Positions 22,194-31,920 of a stretch of 42,743 bases of DNA are shown piece after piece (the stretch's first letter is position 1; each line of letters begins with the position of its first letter). A program made the translations under genes and the position numbers. The DNA is taken from the IMG/VR virus record IMGVR_UViG_3300048837_002248, positions 1 to 42,743 of that record, one strand, 5' to 3'. The notes under the pieces were generated by a model. The model saw only the letters and a program-made list of their open reading frames with translations. It searched no databases and had not been told where the DNA came from. This DNA comes from a virus.

Positions 22194-22345
22194 GGGAACT
22201 CGGGATGCTGGTCCACGCCGGGATACCGCTGTCGGATGCGCGCGGCCTGACGCGTGAGGAGGCCGCGCACATCGTGGACGGCATCTCGCGGGCCCGTGAA
22301 CGTGAGGCTCGTGCCGCGCAGTCGATGATCGAGGCGGGCCGGTAG
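22151..22345 (+). CDS. -1 frame extension of tail chaperone (T-like)
   Basis: In the frame one base behind the G-like gene, a 64-codon open segment runs from after a TGA at 22148-22150 to TAG 22343-22345. It lacks a good start of its own; ATG 22205 is late and has no clear ribosome-binding site. Its sequence (VLRELGMLVHAGIPLSDARGLTREEAAHI) looks coding and ends one base before the tape measure GTG. It is probably made as a G-T fusion by -1 slippage within 22151-22193; G4 (22187-22190) and C4 (22168-22171) are candidate slip sites. Confidence 0.55.
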   Translation, partial: APYQRDPDGRAGVLRELGMLVHAGIPLSDARGLTREEAAHIVDGISRAREREARAAQSMIEAGR

Positions 22346-25300
22346 GTGGCGCGCACCGGCGGCGTGAAGGTCTACATCGACGGCGACACGACCGGCCTGT
22401 CGCGGGCGCTGCGCACCGGGGAGCAACGCATCGGCCGGTTCGGGGATGCCGGCACCCGCGCCCTGCGGGGCATGACCGTCGCGGCGGTCGCGTTGGGGAC
22501 GGCGGGTGTCGCCGGTATCGGCTACTCGGTGAAAGCCGCGACCGACCTCGGGGAGGAGCTCTCCAAGACCCAGGTCGTGTTCCGCAGCTCGGGTAAGGAG
22601 GTCGCCGCGTGGTCGAAGACGACCGCGTCAGCGTTGGGGATCAGCCGCCGGGAGGCGCTCGCCGCGGCGGGCGTGTTCGGGAACATGCTGGTGCCGATGG
22701 GCGTCGCCCGCGCCCGTGCGGCGGACATGTCGCAGGCGATGGTCGACCTGGCCGGCGACATGGCCAGCTTCAACAACGCGTCCCCCACCGAGACCCTCGA
22801 CGCCCTGCGCGCGGGTCTCGCCGGCGAGACCGAGCCGTTGCGCCGGTTCGGTGTGTTCCTCGACGCCGCCCGCGTGAAGCAGGAGGCCGTGAACCTCGGC
22901 CTGTCCAACGGCACCGAGAACCTGACGGCGGCAGCGAAAGCGCAGGCGACCTACTCGCTGATCCTGAAAGACACCAAGGACGCGCAGGGGGATGCGTCAC
23001 GCACCGGGGATGAGCTCGCCGGCGGGATGCGGCGCCTGAAGGCGCAGGCTGATGATGTGTCCTCGTCGCTGGGGACGATGTTCATCCCGCCGCTGCGCTC
23101 GGGGCTCGCGTTCGTGAACAACGAGGTGGTGCCGCAGCTGCAGGTCGTGGCGGACCAGCTGGCGGGCGTGTGGGAGCGCGAGGACCTGACCCCGGAGGCG
23201 AAGTTCGAGGAGTCGTGGAAGCGCATCGAGGCGACCGGCTTCCCGGATGCCGCCAAGAACGCGATCTATCAGGGGATCACGGCGGTCGCGACGAACGCCC
23301 CGAAGGTGTTCGTTCAGGGCATGCGGGAGGCGCCGTGGCCCGCGAAGGCCGTGCTGGCGGGGATCTTCCTCGCGAAGTTCGGGCCGGCGATCACGATGGC
23401 CGGCACCGGGCTGGGGAAGGTGCTCGGCACCTCGATGGCCGGCGGCACGGCGATGGGCGCCCGCGGCCTGGCGGCGGCGTCCCCTGTTCCGGTGGTGGTC
23501 ACGAACCCGGGGTTCGGTGGCGGTGCGGTCCCGGGTGGTGTGGTGACGACCGCGGCGGGCCGCAGGATCCCGATGGTCGGTGGCGTGCCGGGTGGCGGCC
23601 TGATCCCGACGACGGTGCCCGTGGGCGCCCCGGGGATGTTCCGCCCGGGTGTCGGCGCGGCGGCGGGCCGGTTCATGCCGGGCGCGGCGGTCGGCATCGG
23701 CGCCGGGTCGCTCGCCTACATGGGGTTGAACGCGGCGGGTGTTCCGGGCGCCGGTGACCTGTCGATGGTGTTGGGCTCGGCAGCCGCCGGGGCGACCATG
23801 GGCGCCCCGGCGGGCCCGCCGGGGATGATCGTCGGCGCGCTCGCGGGCGCGACGTTCGGCGGCCTGGTGGCAGGGTTCAAGCGGTTCCAGGGCTCGGGTG
23901 AGGTCGAGTCGCTGGAGAAACGCGTGCAGGCCTCCACGGACCGGCTGGCGGCCGGGTTGACCGACCAGGCCCGCGGGCGGATCGAGCGGGCGACACGGGA
24001 CCTTGAGGCCGTGCAGGCGCGGGTGCTGCGCGCCCGCGGGGTGACGGGGACGGTGCAGACGGGCGTGAACCCGCTGACCGGTGTCCGGATCGGGCCGAAC
24101 CAGGCGGAGAACACCGGGCAGCGCCAGATCGCGGGGCTCGCCCGCACCCAGGGCTTGGCGGTCGCACAAGAGTTCACCCGCGGCCTGAACGCCGGCGCGC
24201 GGAACATCACCCAAGCGGACCTGTGGAAGGCGACCACCAAGCGCTTCGACGCCCTGTCCGCGGAGGGCCGTGTCGCCGGCGCGCGGACGCTGATCAAGTG
24301 GGCCCAAGGTGCAGAAGAAGCGGGCCGTGTGCCGAAGGGCACCGCTGATCGCCTCGTCGCGGACCTGCGCCGCAAGTACGGCGAGCTGGAGGCCGACCTC
24401 CCCAAGAGCGCCCGGAAGGCGGTGCAGCAGTTCAACGCCGAGCTCGCCTCGAAGAAGGCGACCGCCGGCTTCCAGTCGGTCGCCGACGGGCTGAAGGATG
24501 CGTTCTCGGATGCGCCGCGGTTCACGAAGACGACGATGGACAACGTCGGCCGCCAGTACGCCCGCGCGATCGACTTCCTCACCGACAAGACCAAGACCGG
24601 CACCGCGCAGCAGCGAAAGGACGCCCGCGAGGCGCTGGTGAGAGTGAAGGCGGCGTGGGAGCAGGTCGGCGACGCGAACCGCAAGCTCGGCCGCTCCTAT
24701 GACGCGCCGCGGACGGCGGTCGGTCGGCTCCGGTTGGCGATGGAGGGCGCATCGGCGGCGACGATCCGCGTGTGGTCGAACACCGCCGCCGCGGTCGAGC
24801 GCTCCACGAACGCACTCGCCAAGAACATCGAGGACGCCGCCGACCGGATCACGCGCGCCGGGCGGCGCACACGCGGGCCCGCGGCGCCGGGCGCCGCGGG
24901 CGGCGGGTTCACGGGGGTCACGCCGGGCCGCTACACGGGCCGTGACCCGTACATGCTGCGCGTCGACGGCGACGAGGCGATCCTGAACCCGCGCCAGCAG
25001 GAGATGGTCCCCGGCGGCCGGGCGACGTTGACCCGGATCTTCGCGGCGACCGGAGGGCAGATCGCCGCGTACGCCCGCGGCGGCTATGTGAACCCGCTGC
25101 CGGGCGGATCATGGTCCGGCGGCCCGGACGCACACCGGGCCCGCGCCATGGGGAACTGGCAATCCGATGATGCCTGGGACATCTTTCCGCGCGGCGACGA
25201 TCGCGTGTACGCGGCGTTCCCGGGGACGATCCCCCGGATCTCTCCGTTCTCCAGCAACGGCCAGACCTGGGGTTACGGGGTCTACCTCTCAGGCGCGCCC

Positions 25301-26875
25301 GGTCAGCTCTACTACAAGCACCTCAAATCGGTGTCGGTACGCGCCGGTCAGTCGGTCTCAGCGGGGACCGTCCTCGGTGTGCTCGGGGACGGCGTGAACG
25401 GCGGCAAGCACCTGCATCTGGGCGCGAGCCCGGTGGGGCTCCTGTCGATGGTCCGCGGTGGCGGGTCACCGGGAACCGCCGGAGCCCCAGACGATGCGTC
25501 TCAGAACGGCCCGGGCCGCGGCGAGCCGAACCTCACACCCAGCCAGGAGCTCAAGAAGGCGCTGGGCGCCGCCGGCATCACCGGGAAGGCGGCCACCGGC
25601 ATCGTGAACCGTGTCGGTCAGGCCGGCGCTGATGTCGCCGGGTCAGTGACCGCACGCACCGGCGGCGGGGACCTCGCCGGCCAGCGCGCGGGTCTGTCCG
25701 CCGCCGGCGGCTACCTGCGGCCCGGCGCCGGTTCGCGTGTCTCACCCGAAGACGAGGATGCCGCGATCGAGCAGGCGACGATCGCCGCCGAGAAGCGACA
25801 CCTGGAACGCGACCTGCGCCTCGTGGAGGCCGCCCTGCGCAAGATCACCGGGCGGATCACCGCTCTGCGCCGCGACGAGAAACGCCTCGTGAAGATCAAG
25901 AAGAAGACCGCCGGGCGCACCCGCGCGCTCGCCGCCGTCCGCAAGGGGCTGAAGTCGCTGCGCGACAACCAGCGCGCCCTCCTGGAAGCCCACACCCACA
26001 TCCGGGCGCGGCTCGCGGAGATCGGCGAAACGCAGGCCGCGTTCGACGCCGAGGGCCTCCTCGGCACCATCGATGTCGGCGGGGAATCGCTCAGCGTCGT
26101 CGATGCCGCCGAGGCGATCGGCGATGTGATCTCCGACGCCGGACGCGACGACTCCCTCCAGGACAAGCAAGCCGCGAAAGCCGGTGTCGAAGAGGCCCGG
26201 GCCGCGGGGATCACCAACCCGGAAGAGATCCAGGCCCGCTCCGAGCGGGCCGTGCTGATCCGCCGCAAGAACGAAGTGGAAGCCCTGGCCGCCCAGGTGA
26301 AAGCGATCCTCGACCAGCTGCTCGCCGACCGCGCCCGGCTGATGCGCGCCTGGCAGTCGAACTACCAGCAGCTCGGGAAGATCAACAAGCGCAAGCGGCC
26401 GGCGGCGTGGGCGAAACGCCGCGACGCGATCCTCCGGATCAACGCCGCCCTCGAGCTGCTCGACTCGCGTGAGGACGCCCTGCGCTCCCAGCACGCCGAC
26501 CTGCAGGCCCAAGCGAACGAACTCGGATTCGACATCGGCGAGCTCGACGCCCGGATCGAGGAGCTCCCCGACCAGGTCGCAGACACCCCCGACCAGGCTG
26601 GCGCCGACCCGGGCACAAGCCCAGCGGACGCCGCCGCGCTCGCCGCCGCCCAACGCGACGCGGGCCTCGCGAACGCGTTCATCCGGGCCGCGTTCTCCCC
26701 CGGCGACATCGGCTCGGGTGGGTTCTTCGCGATGGGCGCCGCCGGCGGGGTGATCAACATCAACACGCTGATGCCCGGCGACCCGCGTGTCCTTGAGGAG
26801 CTCGGGCGGGCGGTGTCCGCCGCCGGCTGGGCCTCCGGGCCGATCCTGTCCAAGTCGACGCTCACGGGGCTCTAG
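22346..26875 (+). CDS. Tape measure protein with internal M23-like domain
   Basis: This 1509-aa protein is threaded in the tail tube and sets its length. It begins at GTG 22346. The N-terminal 400 residues (ALRTGEQRIGRFGDAG, KAATDLGEELSKTQVVF, MASFNNASPTETLDALRAGLAGE) are typical of tape measures. Hydrophobic Gly/Ala segments lie around residues 330-520. After about residue 930, an M23-peptidase-like module appears: DAWDIFPRGDDRVYAAFPG, YYKHLKSVSVRAGQSV and GGKHLHLGASP, with the HLH zinc motif. From residue 1130 on it is charged coiled coil (ERDLRLVEAALRK, LQAQANELGFDIGEL). The peptidase probably opens peptidoglycan during DNA entry. Confidence 0.92.
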   Translation: MARTGGVKVYIDGDTTGLSRALRTGEQRIGRFGDAGTRALRGMTVAAVALGTAGVAGIGYSVKAATDLGEELSKTQVVFRSSGKEVAAWSKTTASALGISRREALAAAGVFGNMLVPMGVARARAADMSQAMVDLAGDMASFNNASPTETLDALRAGLAGETEPLRRFGVFLDAARVKQEAVNLGLSNGTENLTAAAKAQATYSLILKDTKDAQGDASRTGDELAGGMRRLKAQADDVSSSLGTMFIPPLRSGLAFVNNEVVPQLQVVADQLAGVWEREDLTPEAKFEESWKRIEATGFPDAAKNAIYQGITAVATNAPKVFVQGMREAPWPAKAVLAGIFLAKFGPAITMAGTGLGKVLGTSMAGGTAMGARGLAAASPVPVVVTNPGFGGGAVPGGVVTTAAGRRIPMVGGVPGGGLIPTTVPVGAPGMFRPGVGAAAGRFMPGAAVGIGAGSLAYMGLNAAGVPGAGDLSMVLGSAAAGATMGAPAGPPGMIVGALAGATFGGLVAGFKRFQGSGEVESLEKRVQASTDRLAAGLTDQARGRIERATRDLEAVQARVLRARGVTGTVQTGVNPLTGVRIGPNQAENTGQRQIAGLARTQGLAVAQEFTRGLNAGARNITQADLWKATTKRFDALSAEGRVAGARTLIKWAQGAEEAGRVPKGTADRLVADLRRKYGELEADLPKSARKAVQQFNAELASKKATAGFQSVADGLKDAFSDAPRFTKTTMDNVGRQYARAIDFLTDKTKTGTAQQRKDAREALVRVKAAWEQVGDANRKLGRSYDAPRTAVGRLRLAMEGASAATIRVWSNTAAAVERSTNALAKNIEDAADRITRAGRRTRGPAAPGAAGGGFTGVTPGRYTGRDPYMLRVDGDEAILNPRQQEMVPGGRATLTRIFAATGGQIAAYARGGYVNPLPGGSWSGGPDAHRARAMGNWQSDDAWDIFPRGDDRVYAAFPGTIPRISPFSSNGQTWGYGVYLSGAPGQLYYKHLKSVSVRAGQSVSAGTVLGVLGDGVNGGKHLHLGASPVGLLSMVRGGGSPGTAGAPDDASQNGPGRGEPNLTPSQELKKALGAAGITGKAATGIVNRVGQAGADVAGSVTARTGGGDLAGQRAGLSAAGGYLRPGAGSRVSPEDEDAAIEQATIAAEKRHLERDLRLVEAALRKITGRITALRRDEKRLVKIKKKTAGRTRALAAVRKGLKSLRDNQRALLEAHTHIRARLAEIGETQAAFDAEGLLGTIDVGGESLSVVDAAEAIGDVISDAGRDDSLQDKQAAKAGVEEARAAGITNPEEIQARSERAVLIRRKNEVEALAAQVKAILDQLLADRARLMRAWQSNYQQLGKINKRKRPAAWAKRRDAILRINAALELLDSREDALRSQHADLQAQANELGFDIGELDARIEELPDQVADTPDQAGADPGTSPADAAALAAAQRDAGLANAFIRAAFSPGDIGSGGFFAMGAAGGVININTLMPGDPRVLEELGRAVSAAGWASGPILSKSTLTGL

Positions 26876-29455
26876 GTGCTGATCACTCTCACGCCGCTCG
26901 GAGGCACTGAATACATTCTCATCGCCGAGGATCACTCGACCCCGTTCGTGTTGCAGGCCCAGGACTGGGGGAACGCCGCCTGGGAGCACACCTATGCCGG
27001 TTCGCGCGGCACCCAAGGCGCTCGGCCCGCCCAGGGGACGCTGCCCAACCGCACCGTCCGTCTGCAGCTGCGCCTCTACGGGCAGTCCACGGATGACATG
27101 GCCGCCAAACAGGCCGAAGTCGAGGCGGTGATGGACGCGCTGCGCCGCCGCGGCGGGTGGATCACACGCCGCGCCCACGGACAGACCCACCGCCAGCACA
27201 TGGAGGTCCTCACCACCGCCGGCCTGAACGCCGGCGAGTGGACGACGCTCACCGACACCCGCTACCTGCTGTCCCCGATCCTGGAGTTCGTCTGCGCGCC
27301 GTACGCGCTCGGCGAGCCGATGGCGTGGACGGAGACCGCCGCGACGCTGCTCCCGCGTCTGGTCGCAGAGGTCGGCTCCCTCACGAACGTGTCGGTGTCC
27401 GGCGAGGTGCTGCGCATCACCTCGACCGACGTTCACCTGCTGCTCGACCAGCGGGGCGGCTACGAGTTCGGCGACGTGCAGATGTCCGCGCGCATCTACC
27501 CCGGGTCCACGTCGGCTGGTGATCGCCGGTGGGGGCTGATCCTGCGCTACATCGACGACGACAACTGGTTGGCGGTCACCCTGGAGCAGGTGTCGGGCAC
27601 CGGCTACGCGCGCATCCGCTCGTGCATCGGCGGCGCGCAGACGGTCCTCGGCGGCGCGACCCTCACGAGTTCGCTCACGGTGCATGCCGTGGAGGGCGGC
27701 TGGCTGGTCGGCCGACTGGACGCGGAGCGTGTCCAGGTGCAGTTCCTGGCGGGTGCGAATCCCCCGGCATCTCCGTGGGTGACCTCGGAAGGCGCGACCG
27801 TGACGCTCACCGGCACGGAGCTCACAACCTGGGGCCCCGGCACCGAGGGCCGCGTCGGCGTCTACGCGGACCCTCAGGACGCGAACGGTGTCGGCGGCTG
27901 GCACACGGTGCGCTGCCAGCCGCTGGTCACGATCGGGACCGGCGCAAGCCCACTGCACAAGCAGGCGTTCCCACTGCGCATGAACATCCCCGGGACCGCG
28001 CCTGCGCTCGCCGAGGTCGCGGTCACCCGCGACAACGCGTCGACCGGCGGCGCGCCGACCTTCGGCCTCATCGGTTGGGCGAGCCGGCGCGGAGGGTGGA
28101 ACCGCTGCGGCATGGGTGACTTCGGCGGGTCGCTCGGGACGGGGCTCACCACCGGATGGGTCGTGTCGGCGGTCACCGGCATCACGGCGGCCGCCACGTC
28201 GCTCACAGCCGCGGCGGCCGGTGAACGGGCGACCCTCGTGCTCACCACCACCACGAGCAGCGGCGCGGCGTATGCCCTCGCCGACGAGTTCCGCGTCGGG
28301 CGCACCTACCGGGCCCGCTGCGAGGTGCTCCTGTCGGCCGGCTCCCCCGTCGTGCGGCTCGCCCTCGGCAGGAACGGCGACCTCGCTACCTCCGGGGCGA
28401 TCACCGCGACCTCCGCCTGGCAGGAGGTCACCGTCGACTGGACACCCGCCGCAGATGCCTACGGCGGCGCGGACTTCCCGCACGTCGCGATCCGGTCGAA
28501 CTCGACCGCGGGCGGCACGGTCAGCGTCCGCCGCGTGCGCGTCTACGAGCTCGACGACCCGCCGACACTCGCCACCCAGACCGAGGGACGCCACGGACGC
28601 CCGCCGCTCGGTGTCGTGCCCTACGGCGGCGGCGGCTGGCTGGTCGAATCATCCAGCGGCGGGACCCTCGGCTACACGACCTCCGGTGTCAGCGCCCTCC
28701 TGCCGGCGTCCGCGAACATGACCGCGATCAGCGGCGCCGGGAGCCTGGCCGTCTCGTGTCTGATCGACCCGGCGCTCGCAGGCCCCGACGACTACGCGGC
28801 CGGATCGATCGATGTGGACGTGTGGCTGCGTGCCGCGATCGCCTCCACCGTGGTCTCACCGCGGGCCGCGGTCTGGGCGATGCACCCCCGTGGATCGGTG
28901 TCGTCAGACGCGCTCGGCATGCGCCGCATGGTCGCGTCGTGGGGGGCCGCCGGTAAGCCGCTAGCGGCGAACACCCACTACAGGTTGTCGCGGGTCGGGC
29001 CGGTGAGCGTGGACATCGACCCGGGGGACCCCGCCCCGTGGCGTCTGGTTGCCACGCTGTCGTGGGCGGCGGGCTCATCGGGCACCGTGAACCTGAACGG
29101 CTTGATCCTCGTCCCCGCCCGAGCGCGTGCCCTCACCCCCACGGGGCTCACGTTGAGCGCGGGCGGCTATCCCGCGTTCATCGGCGCGGCAGGCGGCGAC
29201 GGGCGCACCATCACAAAGCGGGTCCGCTCGGACCTGTCGGGGGCCGTGGTGGCGCCACCGTCACGTGGCGCCTACGGCGATTCGGGGCTGGGCGGGTCGC
29301 TGATCGAGTTGCCGACAGGCGCGGTCGATCTGCTGGTCATCACCGGAGACCAAGTCCCCGATGATCCCGCGCCGGCGGCCGCGAACGTCGGCCACCCGAC
29401 GCATCTGGCGGTGGCGGTGTCCCCCACCCCCCGCTGGGGGCACCTGCGTGACTGA
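26876..29455 (+). CDS. Distal tail / tail-tip protein
   Basis: This is an 859-aa beta-rich protein directly after the tape measure, the place of distal-tail (Dit-like) proteins. The N-terminal 150 residues have a Dit-like fold pattern (TEYILIAEDHSTPFVLQAQDWG, RTVRLQLRLYGQS, LSPILEFVCAPY). Two carbohydrate-binding/LamG-like jelly-roll regions then follow (around residues 185-340: WGLILRYIDDDNWLAVTLEQ; and around 440-560: YRARCEVLLSAGSPVVRLAL). They suggest receptor or glycan contact. The start is GTG 26876, one base after the previous stop. The exact family is uncertain. Confidence 0.75.
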   Translation: MLITLTPLGGTEYILIAEDHSTPFVLQAQDWGNAAWEHTYAGSRGTQGARPAQGTLPNRTVRLQLRLYGQSTDDMAAKQAEVEAVMDALRRRGGWITRRAHGQTHRQHMEVLTTAGLNAGEWTTLTDTRYLLSPILEFVCAPYALGEPMAWTETAATLLPRLVAEVGSLTNVSVSGEVLRITSTDVHLLLDQRGGYEFGDVQMSARIYPGSTSAGDRRWGLILRYIDDDNWLAVTLEQVSGTGYARIRSCIGGAQTVLGGATLTSSLTVHAVEGGWLVGRLDAERVQVQFLAGANPPASPWVTSEGATVTLTGTELTTWGPGTEGRVGVYADPQDANGVGGWHTVRCQPLVTIGTGASPLHKQAFPLRMNIPGTAPALAEVAVTRDNASTGGAPTFGLIGWASRRGGWNRCGMGDFGGSLGTGLTTGWVVSAVTGITAAATSLTAAAAGERATLVLTTTTSSGAAYALADEFRVGRTYRARCEVLLSAGSPVVRLALGRNGDLATSGAITATSAWQEVTVDWTPAADAYGGADFPHVAIRSNSTAGGTVSVRRVRVYELDDPPTLATQTEGRHGRPPLGVVPYGGGGWLVESSSGGTLGYTTSGVSALLPASANMTAISGAGSLAVSCLIDPALAGPDDYAAGSIDVDVWLRAAIASTVVSPRAAVWAMHPRGSVSSDALGMRRMVASWGAAGKPLAANTHYRLSRVGPVSVDIDPGDPAPWRLVATLSWAAGSSGTVNLNGLILVPARARALTPTGLTLSAGGYPAFIGAAGGDGRTITKRVRSDLSGAVVAPPSRGAYGDSGLGGSLIELPTGAVDLLVITGDQVPDDPAPAAANVGHPTHLAVAVSPTPRWGHLRD

Positions 29456-31544
29456 CCCGGCGATCAGCTACCCGGCGCACGCGGTCACACCGCGGCCGGT
29501 CGAGGAAACCGTGATCCTCCGCGGCGAGGGCGGCCAATGGATGCACGTCGGCACCGACGCCGCCCGCGGTATCTGGCATGAGGGCTTGTCGCTGTCCGCG
29601 GACCGCGCGGGCCCCTCTACGTGCAGCTTCACGCTGCGCCGCGACCCGCGCGTCTCCTGGCCGGACCTCGCCCCGTTCAACGAGTGCATCGCCGAGATCG
29701 GCGGGGTGCGGGTGTGGTCGGGGCGCATGCGTGAAGCGCCTGGACAGTCGGGGGCGTCGAACACGATCGCGTTCACCGGGTCGGGCTGGCAGTCGCACCT
29801 CGACGACGACCTTATGGCGTACGGGTGGGTGCATTCGCGCCTCGGTGACTGGCGGGACTGGAACTCGTTCCCGCAGATCGTCTACGGCACCCGCGCCCCG
29901 TACGGCCTCGTCGCGGGCAGTGACGGCGGCGAACTGCGCGCCGGATGGTCACTGAGTCAGGTCATCAAGAACGACAGCGGGGTCGGCTTCATGATCGACT
30001 TGGGGCAGCATCACCCGCCCGCGAAATACATCGTGGCGCAGGTAAGCATGGATGCCCCGAACCCGTGGACCAACATCTACCTCCGTGGCACGACGGGCGG
30101 GCTCATGCTCACCGCGCCGGTGTACGACGCTGTCATCTACGGCACCGGATCGCTGACCGCCAGAGTGAAGACAACACTGACCGGGACGTTCTCCACCGCC
30201 TGCCGCTACGTCTCGCTGTTCGTCTACCGGCCGGGTGGACTCGGCGACCAGACTGCAACGACCGAACACGTCCTGCGCATCCACCGGATCACGCTGTTCA
30301 GCGACCCCGCCGACGTTTCGGCCGGGGAGTCCGTCCTGAAGGCGTCCACCGTGATCGGCGAGGTTGTCGGCTCCGGGCGCCTGCCGCAGCTGTCCACCGA
30401 CACGAGCCGCATCGAGGCGACGAGCTTCAACATCCCCGACTACTGGCCGACAGGGCACCGCTCACCACGCGAACTGATCGAACCGGTGAACGCCTTCCAC
30501 GACTACGACCTCGGCGTCGATGTTGACCGGCGGGTGTTCTTCAGGGCCCCGGCGTCGGCGGCTTCGCTGGAGGTGGGTGCCTGGTCGGGCGCCGAGTTCA
30601 CTGATGCCTCGGCGGGGTCCGGCGAGGACGTGTTCAACAAGGTGATCGTGTCGGCCACCGACGCGACCGGGCAGCAGGTCGAGGTGGTGCGCACCGCCGC
30701 GACCGCGGTACCGGAGCTGGCGTCGGCGGTGATCGTCCCGGGCTTCCCAGACGGCGGCTTCGAGACCGGATCGACCGGCTGGACCCTGAGCAACGTGGTG
30801 CGAAGCAACTCGTTCGGGGCACACAGCGGCTCGTGGGCTCTCATCAACAGCACCAACGTCTCACCGACCGCCACGGTCACCGCGACCGGCCTCATCCCCG
30901 GGATGCGTTACGCGCTGCGCTTCTGGTGGCTGCGCAGGCTCGCGGCCGGTGGCGGAGCAATCGGCGCAGCGACGGTCACCATCGGCGGGGTCGTCTACAC
31001 CATCCCGAACCATTCCGCGTTCGATGTGTGGGACCCGGTGGAGATCGCCTTCGACGCGCCGTCGCCGTCAACCTCGATCGTGTTCAGTCTCCCCCACACC
31101 GCGGCGAACGGGCGGATGGTCGACGGGGTGCGCCTTGAACGGCTCCAGGTGAACGTCGTCGACCGCCAGGGCTTCGCTCGCGCCCAGCGCCTACCGATCT
31201 CCGCGCCGCTCACCGTCGCCGCCGCCGAAGTCCTCGGGGATGTGTGGCTGCGTAACCACATCCGCACCCCCCTCAAAGGCAGCGTCACCGTCACCGGCCA
31301 AGGCGGCGTGCGGGAAGCCCTCGGAGGGGCACCCGTGCACCCGGCTCATCTCCTGCTGCGCGTCGGGGAGGTGATGCGGCACACGGGAATGGCGGACCCC
31401 GACACAGGCGCATGGGGCCGCAACGGGCGTATCGCGTCGGTGTCCTACAGCGCCGGCCGGGCGACCGTCGAACTCGACAACGAACGCCACCGCCTCGAAG
31501 CGCTCATCGCCCGCTACGCGGCCCTCGCCGGGCAGGTCGGATAG
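29448..31544 (+). CDS. Minor tail / tail-hub protein
   Basis: This is a 698-aa minor tail protein. The N-terminus (ILRGEGGQWMHVGTDAARG, LRRDPRVSWPDLAPF, ECIAEIGGVRVWSGRM) resembles the tail-hub or Tal-like proteins of actinophages. A galactose-binding-like beta module (residues about 430-590: GFETGSTGWTLSNVV, GMRYALRFWWLRRL) is embedded near the end. The C-terminus (VRVGEVMRHTGMADPDTG, GRIASVSYSAGRATVELDN) is typical of hub proteins. The start is GTG 29448, with an 8-nt overlap with the preceding gene. Confidence 0.75.
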   Translation: MTDPAISYPAHAVTPRPVEETVILRGEGGQWMHVGTDAARGIWHEGLSLSADRAGPSTCSFTLRRDPRVSWPDLAPFNECIAEIGGVRVWSGRMREAPGQSGASNTIAFTGSGWQSHLDDDLMAYGWVHSRLGDWRDWNSFPQIVYGTRAPYGLVAGSDGGELRAGWSLSQVIKNDSGVGFMIDLGQHHPPAKYIVAQVSMDAPNPWTNIYLRGTTGGLMLTAPVYDAVIYGTGSLTARVKTTLTGTFSTACRYVSLFVYRPGGLGDQTATTEHVLRIHRITLFSDPADVSAGESVLKASTVIGEVVGSGRLPQLSTDTSRIEATSFNIPDYWPTGHRSPRELIEPVNAFHDYDLGVDVDRRVFFRAPASAASLEVGAWSGAEFTDASAGSGEDVFNKVIVSATDATGQQVEVVRTAATAVPELASAVIVPGFPDGGFETGSTGWTLSNVVRSNSFGAHSGSWALINSTNVSPTATVTATGLIPGMRYALRFWWLRRLAAGGGAIGAATVTIGGVVYTIPNHSAFDVWDPVEIAFDAPSPSTSIVFSLPHTAANGRMVDGVRLERLQVNVVDRQGFARAQRLPISAPLTVAAAEVLGDVWLRNHIRTPLKGSVTVTGQGGVREALGGAPVHPAHLLLRVGEVMRHTGMADPDTGAWGRNGRIASVSYSAGRATVELDNERHRLEALIARYAALAGQVG

Positions 31545-31867
31545 TGAGCGGACTCCCCCCGCCCATGGACCCCGCCATCGGCGTCGCGGTCCTGATGGAG
31601 CAGCTGCGCGGCATCGACCGACGCCTGGGCGGCATCGAAGCCGACGTCGCCGAGGTGAAGACCCAGGCGAAGCTCACCAACGGCCGCGTCAGCGCCCACG
31701 ACATCGCCCTCGCCGAACAACGCGGCGCCTCAGAGGCCCTGGCGAAGGCGACCGCCGCGAACCGGGACCGCGCCGACCGGCGCTTCACCCGCGCCGCCTG
31801 GGCGGTCTCCCTCACCTTCACCGTGCTGATCGCAGTCGTCGGCTGGCTGCTCGCACACCTCACCTAA
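31544..31867 (+). CDS. XhlA-like membrane protein upstream of endolysin
   Basis: This is a 107-aa protein. An amphipathic coiled coil (residues 15-75: MEQLRGIDRRLGGIEADVAEVKTQ) leads to one C-terminal transmembrane helix (WAVSLTFTVLIAVVGWLLAHL). This layout matches XhlA-type lysis accessory proteins rather than a pore-forming holin. The start is GTG, overlapping the previous stop. It lies just before the CHAP endolysin and holin, which supports a role in lysis or in membrane anchoring of the tail. Confidence 0.7.
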   Translation: MSGLPPPMDPAIGVAVLMEQLRGIDRRLGGIEADVAEVKTQAKLTNGRVSAHDIALAEQRGASEALAKATAANRDRADRRFTRAAWAVSLTFTVLIAVVGWLLAHLT

Positions 31868-31920
31868 CCGCCGCCCGCCCCTCTCCTCTCACACCCACCC
31901 GAACCTCGGGAGGCCCACCC

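Noticed and set aside
25742-28594. 950-aa minus-strand ORF across the tape measure and distal tail genes
   Set aside because: The composition is typical of antisense high-GC shadow frames, and the opposite strand holds clear tail genes.
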